A DNA stretch of 64,000 bases, from assembly GCA_946902985.2 (NCBI GenBank), contig OX336393.1, forward strand, positions 133,762,533 to 133,826,532, written 5' to 3'. The notes under the pieces are model-generated. The model searched no databases and was not told the origin of the DNA. It saw only the letters and a program-made list of their open reading frames with translations. The stretch's first letter is position 1, and each line of letters opens with the position of its first letter. The position numbers and the translations under genes are program-made. Shown piece after piece: positions 36,346 to 47,702 of this stretch. This DNA is from Meconema thalassinum. Taxonomy: Eukaryota; Arthropoda; Insecta; Orthoptera; Tettigoniidae.

Positions 36346-36622
36346 TGATCGGGCACCCTCGATTTACTTGTCTTCGCAGAGTTGAATAGATGACTTCTGC
36401 AGAGCTAAGAGAGTGCTGTGCGATTGTGTTGCTATCCTGCATCTGTGTTAGCAACGCTCCGCGCGCATGCGCCACTATTCATTTGTTTGCCACGTGCGCA
36501 TGCGTAGTCAGCCGCATGTCATTTGTTCGTAACGCGCGCCTGCGCAGTTGGTAAGTATACGAACTGGTAAAAGAAGTATAATATTCCGTACCACCTAAAC
36601 TCCATAAGTGCCGATTCAAGGG
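36346..36622 (+). other. Outer end of right inverted-repeat arm with NRF-1-like motifs
   Basis: It pairs with about 15455-15735. It holds GCGCATGCGC at 36463-36472, TGCGCATGCG at 36495-36504 (overlapping a CACGTG E-box at 36491-36496) and CGCGCCTGCGCAG at 36535-36547. The first two match the NRF-1/Ewg palindrome and the third is a variant. The left-arm counterpart has lost them. Confidence 0.5.
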
Positions 36623-37979
36623 CATACCACGAAATCCCAGGGGGGATTGCGATTAAGTACTGTACCAAGAAAAGGAAGCCAGGCCCTAAAAAACCTGTAC
36701 ACACACATACTATTTTTTCCCCTAGTTTATATTTGAAATTATATATTTCTTTACGCTTGCATTTGAGAATCAGTTAAGTACTGAGCAGTTTTGATTTCAC
36801 TGATAATTTATCTGTCACCCTACAATCTGCAAGCTACAGTATATGGCTGAACAGCGGTTGCTTGGTAGGCCTAGGCCCTTCAACGGCTGTCGCGCCACGG
36901 GTTTAGTCTTTTTTAAACTTCTAATATATAAGTGCAAGAGTACAAGAGCACGAACTATTCAGTGACAACTTTTTTCAGAGAAGCAAGTTCGAATTCAAAT
37001 GGAAACAATGCGTTGTGTGGAAAAGTATGGCGTAGCCATTGTGAAAATGGAAAATTGATCTCCGTAAATATTGACGAGAGTCAAGTGCCATGTTCTCTAG
37101 GTGCAAGCGTCCTGCATAAATATCCACTTCTTTGTACGCCCACAGAAAGCGAAGAAAAGTCCCAGCAGAGCTTGTGTATTGGCGTATTGAACGAAAGAAA
37201 AGGTAAGGAACTGAAACAATGTTTCTTACAGCGGATGTTTATTGCCATTCAGAAATTCCTTAACCTACCATTGTGGTTGCACGTGAATTTCAGTTATGTA
37301 TTGTATTTCCCAGGGTTTTCCTCGCTCCCTCCAGGTAAATGCCGAGATAGTACCTTACTTGAAGACTCAGGGCACCTGCCCCATCCCTGACTCCAATACA
37401 GTAGCACACATAGTCAACTACACGCGACTGATGACCAAGATGTCCCAAGTCCCTACAATGTATTATTATCAACAAGGACAACAACAAGAATGTTTGAGGA
37501 AGTAAGAAAGGTATCTGTACAAACACATTGTGTAAACGTTACATAAGCGTGACATTACTATAATTTTATTGCTCAGATATTGTTCCACGCCTAGGCACTT
37601 GTACATGTAACTCGCCGAACTACAATACGGTATTCGTCAATTCGGCGTGTTCATCATTTTCCATGCGCAAGAGATCTTGTGAAGCGGCTGACGATTCCAT
37701 TCACCCAATTGTATTTATGAAAAATGCATTGGAATCAGGAAATGAATCTCCGTTTTCGTATTACCAGGTCTTTTTCATATTTTAAGCAGAAATATAAAAA
37801 ACTGCTAGTAACGTTTTTGTTTTTCACATTTTGGGAAATGCATTGAATTAATATCAATTATATTGCACTCTAGTATGCAAAGTGGTTTTCACATCGCAAA
37901 TACGAGCTTCCATTCAAGAGAAAACTTAAAAAAGAAATTGTCTCACTTTGGTGCTGCTACATGGTGTCAGAATTACAAA
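36623..37979. other. Unrecognised region
   Basis: An open frame of 152 codons at 36932-37390 shows no domain, signal peptide or family motif. Nothing else is recognised. Confidence 0.4.
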
Positions 37980-38850
37980 CTAAAAATCGGGACATTTAGC
38001 CTTAATGTTATCTAGCTGCTGCACAGAATGCTGTGTTGGCTGGCTGGTGTGTCTCTTACCCGTTCTGTCCGATCGTGACGTCACAGTTCCCTCTTCATTG
38101 CTATGAAAAGTAGTCATGGATGTTTCAGCTACGTTATCTGATGGTTGAGTTTCTTCCGCAATGCTATATGTGTTTGTAGAAAGGGGCCTGTTATCAAGTG
38201 CCTCTGATATGGTTGGATATTCAGGGGAAAGTACTGCAGTTTCCATGTCCGTAGTGTTGTTTAGCTTACTACTCCCATCAGACTCACCCAGCACCGTGCT
38301 GTAGGTTTGTTGTCTGACATGAAGTACCAGGCGATTCCTTCTGTTCAGACAGTCTATTTGTAAGTGGGAAGTTTCTTTACAATAAAAGCAATACTTAGCT
38401 TGTCCTTCATATGTTAACAGAACTTTATAATCATTGACCGTCAAATATGATGGAATGGGGTATTTAAGTTCAATTGTTACAATACGTATGCCATTAAGTA
38501 CAGCAGAAAATTCGTATACTTCATTTCAGCACTCGATCCGTATGTCCTTGACAACTCCATACGTAGAAAGCACGCGGGAGAGCCTTTCGTTGTTGACTTC
38601 GGGAGGTAGATTAAACAGACAAGCACACGTTTTGTCAAAGAGTCTTTGTGGTGTTACCGCTAGCTAGCCGGAAGGATTTTACACCTTCATGTCGAGATAA
38701 TATGTTTTCATACACTAAGGTGGACACTAATTTAATGTACACTGAATTTTCCCCGTTGTCTAGTTGATTCGCTAGAATTGATCTCTATTAAGCTTCAGGT
38801 CGTTTGCTATCCACCTAGGCCTATGTATTTCAAGTGGTGTCGGTCTGTTG
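37980..38850 (-). pseudogene. Non-LTR retrotransposon ORF1 (gag-like, CCHC knuckle)
   Basis: The open C-terminal part (38444-37980, 154 codons) starts with LTVNDYKVLLTYEGQAKY and contains CFYCKETSHLQIDC, a CX2CX4HX4C zinc knuckle, then a Ser/Thr-rich tail. Upstream in the same frame are FNLPPEV and a TYGVV..IRIE segment like the RRM-like region of such proteins, then a TGA stop near 38528. Further upstream, coding traces (ENSVYIKLV, RPRWIANDLKLN) lie in other frames, so at least two frameshifts occurred. The proteins of this type coat element RNA. The 5' end is about 60 bp from the 3' tip of the Helentron-like element at 38914. Confidence 0.75.
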
Positions 38851-39614
38851 TTCCTTTCTTCAAAATCGCATTTAATAGTTTTTTTTACGGACATTCGCCA
38901 TTTTCACTAGTTCAACAAGAAGTTCCCCGACGAACTAAAGAGCCTACTTTTCTTAAACTTTAAGATGCATGCCAATGATTAATTTATATGGAACTATCTA
39001 AGTTAATGACGAAATTAGTTGGTAATATCAACATTTCTAATTAATTCGAAATATACCTGGCATAAAGTAGCCTAATAGAGCACTACAGTTGGCAGCCCAG
39101 GTGACTTAATATATTCTTAGTTCCATCTCTTAAGGTACTGTGCCCTTTTAGCAAGAAATATGCCAATCACAGTATACCAGCGTAGCTCAATTCGGAATTT
39201 TCGGGGCAGCGGTAAGTTCCCCCACTCTGTGACTCACATATTTTGGATTAATTAGAGGATACACTTGCAAAAATAACAACAAAATCAACTCCTATTTAAA
39301 CACATTTTATTAATAAAATTAATGGCGCTACAAACACTTTAACAATTTAATTACTGACCCATAATCATCTACTTGCTCCAAATGAACAAGGAATCACAAA
39401 TATAATAAAACAAATATTGTATTTAAAATCTGTGGTTTCCACATAAACCAACAATTCCTACTTAGTCTTACTTCCATAAAGCATTAACAGTAAGTTTTAT
39501 ATAACTCCGAGCTCTTTTGGCTCCGTGCTTTACATAATAATGGTGTCCTAATTGTACACCTCAAACACTATCCTTTATATCTTCTTAATTCTCAAAAACA
39601 AATTTATAATTACA

Positions 39615-39853
39615 CTAGCAGGTACCCGCGGCTTCGCTCGCGTCATAGTCGTGTCATATTGTTATTCAATGAAATGCAGGTGTACCCCCTTAACACCCCT
39701 TTAGAAACTGAATATCCAAAAACCCATCCTTAGTGGACGTTCTCGACTTACAACGAACATATTCCCAACATTTCATGTTTCTAGTTTTAATAGTTTTGGC
39801 TGGGCGATGATGAGTCAGTCAGTCAGTCAGGACACTTAGTTTTATATAATAGA
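39615..39853 (-). mobile_element. Short non-autonomous Helitron A (239 bp)
   Basis: On the minus strand it starts TCTATTATATAAAAC, with a GTGTC and (CTGA)n tract, then CATCATCGCCCAGCC, and ends GCGAGCGAAGCCGCG, GGTACCTGC, CTAG. The ends match the 3.3-kb Helitron at 7012-10318, with a single short interior instead of the 640-bp array. Confidence 0.88.
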
Positions 39854-42513
39854 CAAGCTGTACCCGGCATGCGTTGCAATGCCAATCAAAGAAAGTGTTG
39901 GCGTTGAAATTCTGTTTCTTGAAGTGCTTTTGGATACACAACATGTTAACTGTCTCTAAGCTATCATAAAATGGATTTTCTAATTTAGAACCATTCGAGG
40001 GAGCGTGCACAACAACTTTCAAAAAGTTTCATCGCTGTCACTCATTTGTTGAATCTAATCGTACGCTACCTATTGTGAAATGGATTTACTAAGTCGAAAC
40101 CCTTCCCTGGCGTGTACACAATGACTCATCAATGATTCATCGCAAACGGATGAATGGTATATGCACGTATAGGGGTTTTTGTTTAAACGATTCGTGCGCT
40201 GTCACTCATTTGTTGAATCTACTCGTGCGCTACCTATTGAGAAATGTATTACTAAGTCGAAGCCCTTCCCTGGCGTGTACACAATAACTCATCAAGGTTT
40301 CATCGCAATCGAAGAATGTTATATGAACGCAATAGGGAATTTTGTTGAAACGCTTCGCGCGTCGTCACCCATTTGTTGCATCTACTCTTGCGCTACTTAT
40401 TGTGAAATGGATTTACTAAGTCCCCTTCCCTGGCGGGTACAAAATAACTGATCAATGTTTCATCGCAATCGGATGAATAGTATATGAACGCATACCTGAT
40501 TTTGTTTAAACGATTCGCACTCCGTCACTCATTTGTTGAATCTACTCGTGCGCTACCTACTGTAAAATGTACTTACTAAGTTAGAAACCGTCACGTAAGT
40601 GTCCACAACATCTCACCCAAGTTTCATCGCTATCGTCGTTCATTTGTCGAATCTACTCGTGTGCTACCTACTGTGAAATGTATTTACTAAGCCAGAAACC
40701 TTCCTTGGAGTGTCAACCATATTTCACCCAAGTTTCACCGCTAACGGCAGAATGGTATATGACCTTATACGGGACTTTGTTGAAACGCTTCGCGCGTCGT
40801 CCCTCATTTGTTGAATCAACTTGTGCGCTGCATATTGTATAGGGGATTTACTAAGCCAGAAATTTTCCATGACGTGTACACAACATCTCACCCAAGTTTC
40901 ATAGGTACGGACGAATGGAGTGTACACAACATCTCACCCAAGTTTCATCGCAATCGGATGAATGGTATGTGAACGTATACGGGACGTTGTCGAAACGCTT
41001 CGAGCGTAGTCACTCATTTGTTGAACATAAACGTGCGCTTCGTATTGTAAAATGGATTTACTTAGCCAGAAACCTTTCCTGGAGTGTACACAACAATTCA
41101 CCAAACATTTATCACTATCAGACGAATGGTATATGACTTTATACGGGACTTTGTTGAAACGCTTCGCGTGTCATCGCTCATTTGTTGAATCTACTGGTGC
41201 GCTACCTATTGTAAAATGTATGTACTAAGCCAGAAACCTTCCCTGGAGTGTACACAGCATCTCACCCAAGTTTCATCGCTATCGGATGAATGGTATATGA
41301 AATTAAATGGGACTTTGTTGAAACGCTTCGCGCGCCGTTGCTCATTTGTTGATTCTACTCGTGCTCTACCTATTTTTAAAGGGATTTACTAAGCTAGAAA
41401 CCTTCCCTGGAGTGCACACAAAATCTCAGCCTAGTTTCATCGCTATCGGACGAATGGTATATGAACGCAAACGTGACTTTGTTGAAATGCTTCGCGCGTC
41501 GTAGCTCATTTGTTGAATCTAATCGTGCGCTGCCTATTGTAAAGTGGATGTACTACGCCAGAAAATTTCCCTGCAGTGTACACAACATTTTACGCAAGTT
41601 TCATAGCTATCGGACGAATGGTATATGAATGCATTCGGGACTTTGTTGAAATGCTTCGCGCATCGTCGCTCATTTGTTGAATCTACGCGTGCGCTACCTA
41701 TTGTAAAATGGATTTACTAAGTCAGAAACCTTCCTTGGAGTGTACTCAACATCTCACCCAAGTTTCATCGCTATCGGACGAATGGTATATGAATGCATAC
41801 GGGACTTTGTTGAAATGCTTCGCGCATCGTCGCTCATTTGTTGAATCTACGCGTGCGCTACCTATTGTAAAATGGATTTACTAAGTCATAAACCATCCTT
41901 GGAGTGTACTCAACATCTCACCCAAGTTTCATCGCAATCGGACGAATGGTATATGAACACATACGGGACTTTGTTGAAATGCTTCGCGCATCGTCGCTCA
42001 TTTGTTGAATCTACGCGTGCGCTACCTATTGTAAAATGGATTTACTAAGTCAGAAACCTTCCTTGGAGTGTACTCAACATCTCACCCAAGTTTCATCGCT
42101 ATCGGACGAATGGTATATGAACACATACGGGACTTTGTTGAAATGCTTCGCGCATCGTCGCTCATTTGTTGAATCTACGCGTGCGCTACCTATTGTAAAA
42201 TGGATTTACTAAGCCAGAAACCATCCTTGGAGTGTACTCAACATCTCACCCAAGTTTCATCGCAATCGGACGAATGGTATATGAACACATACGGGACTTT
42301 TTTGAAATGCTTCGCGCATCGTCGCTCATTTGTTGAATCTACGCGTGCGCTACCTATTGTAAAATGGATTTACTAAGTCAGAAACCTTCCTTGGAGTGTA
42401 CTCAACATCTCACCCAAGTTTCATCGCAATCGGACGAATGGTATATGAACGCATAGGAGACATACACACCCACAGACAAACTATCACGTTAAATTGATTT
42501 TTATATATATAGA
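39854..42513 (-). mobile_element. Non-autonomous Helitron B with about 200-bp internal repeats
   Basis: On the minus strand it starts TCTATATATATAAAA at 42513 and ends with hairpin GGCAT/ATGCC (39883-39866) and GGGTACAGCTTG at 39854. The interior is roughly a dozen diverged monomers of about 200 bp (ATCTCACCCAAGTTTCATCG, then GGGACTTTGTTGAAA, then CGTGCGCTACC); the five nearest 42400 are most alike. The 3' end CTTG departs from the usual CTRR. Its 3' tip abuts the 5' TC of Helitron A. No coding region. Confidence 0.78.
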
Positions 42514-45384
42514 TTTAAAATTTATGTTAATTATCTAACTCAATATTTTGGGCATGTCCACACATTCAGTTGTTATCATCTCTCTTTATTTTCACAAATA
42601 TATTAAGGTAATCAGGAAATCAATTGTGTACTCCAGAGCGTGAAGATACTTGACTCAGTCAAAAAACTATAGTTACTCCCGAAACTTAGTTGCCTTCAAA
42701 TAACTCGTGGAATCCTACGTCCATACATCATTACAATAGGGATTGTTATTTATCTCTTATGTCTTATAAGACCATTATCATATAAGAAACTACGATCTGA
42801 ACAGGCAAACGAAAATATCAATCTACAAGGACCTCGGTTCAACGCCCGGGTCGTTAACAACTTTAAACATTCCTGGTGTATTCATTTCTCTTTACAACAT
42901 CTTACGAGACGGTTTCTGGCCACTCTCACTCTAAGAAAGCTAGACCCTTATACTCGGGCGCGATTTATGACACGTAGGGTGACGGCGACTCCCTGTCTAA
43001 CCCACGTTAATAGCTTATTTCCAAGGCTTTCAAAACAAACCTTCACATTATATTCAGTTCTGGGGAGAGACCGGGCTTTACATGTACCGTACTCATTCAA
43101 ACAACTATTCTTTGGTTCAAAGACCACTTTCGTAACCTTGGCATTTATTAATTATGAGAGGGTCCTCATTGATTGGGAAGATTAATACACATTCAACGAC
43201 GAAGAAATTAAGGGGCTTTTATCATAAGAAGATTCTGCATTCGAATCTCTTCACGTGCCTCGGGAACCATTCCCTTACAGAGGACTTATACAAAATGTGA
43301 TTTAGAGTCGGCCGTGGCCCATATGACATACGCTCAATAATACCATATATTAGCTCCCTTTCAAATACATACACAATGCCTCGTGATACTACGTCACAAA
43401 TAGAGGACTTATACAATTATCAATTCACTGCAATCAACTACCCTCCATAAGTAATTTACCAAGTATTTAACCACTACGCGTTCCTAGCGTGACATTTTAA
43501 TATTATTGGCGCTCTTTTGCGCTATGCATTAATTTAAGCCGAATTGTCTTCCCAAGAACTGATAAATCTCATTAGTAACAATTCATATTATTTTAATTCT
43601 TATATTAATCTTTTCCGTTGCCGATAAATCGCTCCCTTTTTAAAATATTCCATTGAACATTATATCTTACACATATGTTAAGGCTTTAACGCTCTTATGT
43701 TCACATCAATTTATTTGATCTTTATTTAATATTTCCATATTTAGTTATTATTATTATCTTTATTCTTTACACAAGCTCAAAAGCTATTTCTTTCATATTT
43801 CAACATTACTTTATTTGAATATCTTTCATGATAATCATTGATATTTCGCTTGCTCTTATTACATTTGTTAAATACATTAACATTTTATTTATTTGTTTCC
43901 TCTACGGGATTTATTCTTTACATAATCATTTAGACTTCTCAAATTTCTATTATTGTTCAGACCGCGTTCTTACTTATTCAGTATTTATTTATTAAAACAC
44001 ATCCCTTTTACTCAAAAACTCCGGTGGATTTGTACACAACCAATTTCTGACACCAAAATAGAATGAAATTCAGTACTCACATGTTATTAAGATCGTCCCA
44101 TGATCTTTATTCTTGTGCGGTGCTTCATTTTGGGCCCACTTTGAACTTTTTACTCCATATTAAAAGAATTCATCTTATGGATAAACACTACTTGACATAT
44201 ATTTAAAACACTTAACATTGACGACATTTTTATACACTGATGTGTCCCTTTTGAACACATAATAAACACTAAAAAGATTAATTTACACACAATCTTGATA
44301 ATTTTTACACTTCACAATTCTTGATCACTAGGCCGTATTTCTGAGCCTATCACACGTGACCTTCTTAATTTCCCGTTTCCAAGGGTGAAATTTATTCGAT
44401 GTCGGCTTCCTATCCTGCAGAATATGAAAGTCTCGAAACATCTATTGTTCCCTGGAAATCCAAATTCTTCTACTCCTATCCTGGATGACCGGCTATTTAT
44501 CTAGCTTGAACGGTTTCTTTGTAGATCTGTTTATCGATCCTAGCGAAAGTCTATTCGGATCGAGGTCTCCTCAATGACCTTAGATTTAGTGTATAGCAGC
44601 TAGTACTTCTCGATTCTAGTACTTTTAGAATAGTTCGCCTGCTTTCTGGAGATAATGTTTATATTCTCCTATCTTCTCTATTTGATCGGTTCTAGCACTC
44701 CTACGTTTCTGATGTACGTTCCAAACCTTATTCTGTTCTTCCCTTTTTGGGTTCTTTAATTTAAATAACAGTTTATCTTTCTGGTATGGTACTTCCGTAC
44801 GTTATGATCTATTCGTTCGTCTATTTAACGACCTATCGCCTTTAAGTCCGACGTTCGCGGCCTGCTCTGACTATATCTTACGAACTTTCACTATAACTTG
44901 TATACAGTCGGGCCTAAATCCTGTAACTAGGATTTTCCTAATATTTCAATACGGCGATACTTTAAATTTTCTTCTTGATCACTCCTTATGGAGGCAAGCA
45001 AGTCTTTAATACTGCGACGCCTATGGCTATCGGATATTACTTCTGCGGTGTAACACAGTATTTCTCCCCTCAAGGAGTACTGGTAACTTTCCTCGATGTG
45101 ACGCAGAGTTACGCCCCAAACGGCTGTCTGAATACTGATGTGCTGTGATGTAGTCTTACGCCCCTCACGGGCTGTCGGAACTGCGTGCGTGGTAACACCC
45201 TCACGGGCTGTTCGAGACTGCATTCGGTGATGATCGTGACACAGTGTCATGTCCGCAGGCTGACAATAACTGCATGTGCTGATATAACTTCACGTCCCCC
45301 TGGACGGATTCGTACTGCGTGATGCGTGGCAACACCCCCTCGGGCTGTTCGAGACTGCATGATTGGCTTGGTGTAGCCCGAAGC

Positions 45385-45390
45385 TTTATA
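45385..45390 (-). promoter_or_regulatory. LTR TATA box (left LTR)
   Basis: TATAAA on the minus strand, about 30 bp before a CAATCATGCAGTCT segment. Both are kept in the solo LTR at 59615, supporting a core promoter. Confidence 0.6.
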
Positions 45391-46081
45391 CTATTTCACT
45401 ACAAAAAAATAAGACTCTAGCCTTTTCTGTGGTCAACTTCTAAAATAATGGTGCCACAAATATAAAAATTATACCTTCCGAAAGCTCGTCTTCTCAATGT
45501 CAAATAGTCTCATTGCACCTAAGAATCGATCGTGCAATTCGGAGATATTAATTAATTTCTCGTCCTCAGATGTGTGGGTGTTGCATTTCTTTTGCTCTCT
45601 CCCCTCCACACAGGCCTTGGTACTTCCCCAATGACGTCGTCTTGCGTTGGCAGTTTTTTTCTGCGCAATTATTAAATGGTTTCTCTTTACTGAAAAATCT
45701 CTCATTCAAAATGATTCACTGTACTGTACTTGTTTACTCATTATTATACTTGTAAACGGGTTAAATTTAATTATTCCTCTCCTGGCGCATATGCGGTGTT
45801 GTCAATTTCCAGCAACGTCAGCTCGAATTCCGATTCAGGTCTCCTTGTCTAATCCTGGGAAATTTCCACTCGGTTATTAATACTCGTGACTCGCTCCCTT
45901 CAGAATGTCAAGAGGGATGATATCATCCTCTCGAACACCTGGTTCTCGTTAGTTGCACAACCTTATACTGGCCTCCTAGCTTGATCTTTCTTTAAGTTAC
46001 ATTGGAAACTGTACGTTTCTTTGATTTCTTCCTCAAATGCATGGATTCGACCATCCATGGACCTGATGGCACATGGGTTCA

Positions 46082-46095
46082 TCTCTCCCCTCCTT
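46082..46095 (-). promoter_or_regulatory. Polypurine tract
   Basis: The minus strand reads AAGGAGGGGAGAGA directly before the TG of the 3' LTR. This is the expected primer for plus-strand DNA synthesis. Confidence 0.88.
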
Positions 46096-46303
46096 AGGTA
46101 AATAAATTTTCGAAAATTTTTGAGGAAATTTATTTCAATTAATCATATCTGTCTTTATTCGTCGAAGCCATCATAACGTTGTCCGTACCTTCCGTTGTTT
46201 TTACTTCTTTAAAGTCGTATCCGGTAATTGTGTAGGTCGGGTATGCTCTGTCCCTACCCTTTCTTTCTTTCTTTATTTGTCTGGACTTTAAGTTCCCAGA
46301 ACC

Positions 46304-47602
46304 TCATTCTTCCTTACGGGTTTGGTCTATCCCTACCCGTTTCCTAATTTCATCATTTTCTTTTCTTAAATTGGAATTTTCTTCTTCAATAAATTCAATT
46401 ATTTCTTTAATTTCCCAATATAATTTCTCCAATTCGCATTCGCACTCGAATGCTTGAGCTCTATTTTCTATTTCTTCCTTATTCTTGTTTATGTCAAAAG
46501 CGGATTCATCTCTAAACGTTTCCATAACCAGGGCTTGTTCATTTTCTTCATCAAAATTTTCGGGAGGGTAATATAATTTCAAATTTGCTGAATTCATGGT
46601 CACTTCGTGATCCGTTTCACAGTGCCGAATTCTATATGCGTTATTCCTCAAATCTCTGATTATTTGATATGGTCCGTGGTACATTTTCTGGAATTTCTTG
46701 TACACACGGTTCCCTGGATCCGAAATGGCTGGTCTTTTCACTAACACCATTTCTCCTGCTAATAATGGTCGATGATACCTCTTATGCCTATTTCTTCTCT
46801 GCCTCCTGTCGGCTTGAGCTTTTAGATGCTCAAAGGCTCTTCTAATGCGTACATCTCTTCCAGGCTGAGCGTCTGCTGGCCTAGGAATTACCTGACTCCA
46901 AGGTCTTTCTGGTTGCTCATTCCGATGTAACGTTATGGGTATCTCTCCTGTGGATTCATGGATTGTATTATTTATACAAAATTCGATAATATCCAAGATA
47001 TCTATCCACTTCCAATTTTCTTCGGCACAGTGTATTCTACAATACTTGGCCGTTTCTCTCATAACTCGTTCTACAGGGTTTGCCTCAGGATGGCGAATAC
47101 TTGACAAAATCTGACGTATTCCAAGTCTTTCTAATTCTCGTCTGAACTCTACACTGGTGAAACAACTGCCGTGATCCGACAACAAATTCTCAGGTTTCCC
47201 CAGAATCGGTATCACTTTTTCTTTGAGTCGTTTTAACACCTGTTTGGTACTAGTCTTCTGTATGGGAGCAAGGACAACCATTTTAGTGAAGACATCCATA
47301 GCCACCATTATGTGTCGATTTCCTCTTCTTGACTTTGGCAAAGGTCCAAAATTATCAATAGATATGATTTGGCCAGGCCTTTCGGGCAACAATGGTATAG
47401 GCTTCTGTCTCATCAGAAATGCATTAGGTTTGATCCTTTGACATAGATCACATGTCTTTAGTGTGTCCCTTACAGTTTCTCTCAGTCTCGGCCATACAAA
47501 TGCTTCTTTCAGCATCGAGACTGTTTTGTCGACTCCCATATGTCCGAACGATCTATGGGCTAACCATACTATTTTCCTCTGCAAAAATTGCAGGAACAAC
47601 AA
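46304..47602 (-). pseudogene. Gypsy pol, integrase portion (frameshifted from RT)
   Basis: 432 codons. The zinc-binding HHCC lies at residues H16, H21, C51 and C54. The catalytic triad is D83 (SIDNFG), D143 (LSDHGS) and E178 (NPVERV), a D-x34-E spacing typical of retroviral-type integrases. A GPYQII motif near residue 290 matches the GPY/F module. The C-terminal 90 residues are acidic and coiled-coil-like. In the element, integrase inserts the cDNA into the genome. Here it lies +1 relative to the upstream pol frame: a T5 run on the minus strand near 47583-47587 marks the probable single-base change, and the apparent start is not a natural one. The catalytic residues are intact, but expression as part of Pol is blocked. 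Confidence 0.93.
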
Positions 47603-47702
47603 TCCTTAATTTTGTATGGTCAGAGTCCACAAACTTATATAACAATCCATTATAAAACGTGTAGTCTTGAGCTATCTTATCAGCTTCCGTGTACGCTGGT
47701 GT

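Larger units (their letters stand above)
15455..36622. repeat. Large imperfect inverted repeat built of 150-bp satellite
   Basis: Left arm from the outside in: a GGTGGTACGG spacer block, then subfamily 1 satellite, then subfamily 2, all with the T-arm motif on the minus strand. Right arm: subfamily 2 (32215-34240), then subfamily 1 (34241-36345), then the same outer block, all inverted. Non-satellite outer sequence matches as well: GATAGCAACACAATC near 15663-15677 is the complement of 36422-36436, with similar flanks. The blocks at 15467 and 36590 both carry the motif for TTAGGTGGTACGG in opposite orientation. The left arm is longer because of inserted Helentron-like copies and a non-LTR fragment. 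The centre (29963-32214) is unpaired and holds a Tc1 fragment. Confidence 0.75.
39139..46081 (-). repeat. 3' LTR (left), interrupted by Helitrons
   Basis: 4044 bp of LTR plus 2899 bp of inserted Helitron DNA (39615-42513). The minus strand starts TGAACCCATG at 46081 and ends GGGCACA at 39139. Open frames inside (for example 42967-43185 and 44927-45250) recur identically in the other LTR only because the LTRs are duplicates; they show no motifs. A TATA box lies at 45385-45390 on the minus strand. Confidence 0.95.

Noticed and set aside
36932..37390. Open frame of 152 codons
   Set aside because: No domain or homology that I recognise, and low-complexity amino acid use. A host exon cannot be excluded but is not supported.
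42967..43185. Open frame of 72 codons repeated identically at 53985-54203
   Set aside because: The repetition is explained by the two LTRs being copies, not by selection on a protein.
44927..45250. Minus-strand open frame of 107 codons repeated at 55946-56269
   Set aside because: Same LTR duplication. It has no motif, and the diverged solo LTR does not obviously keep it.
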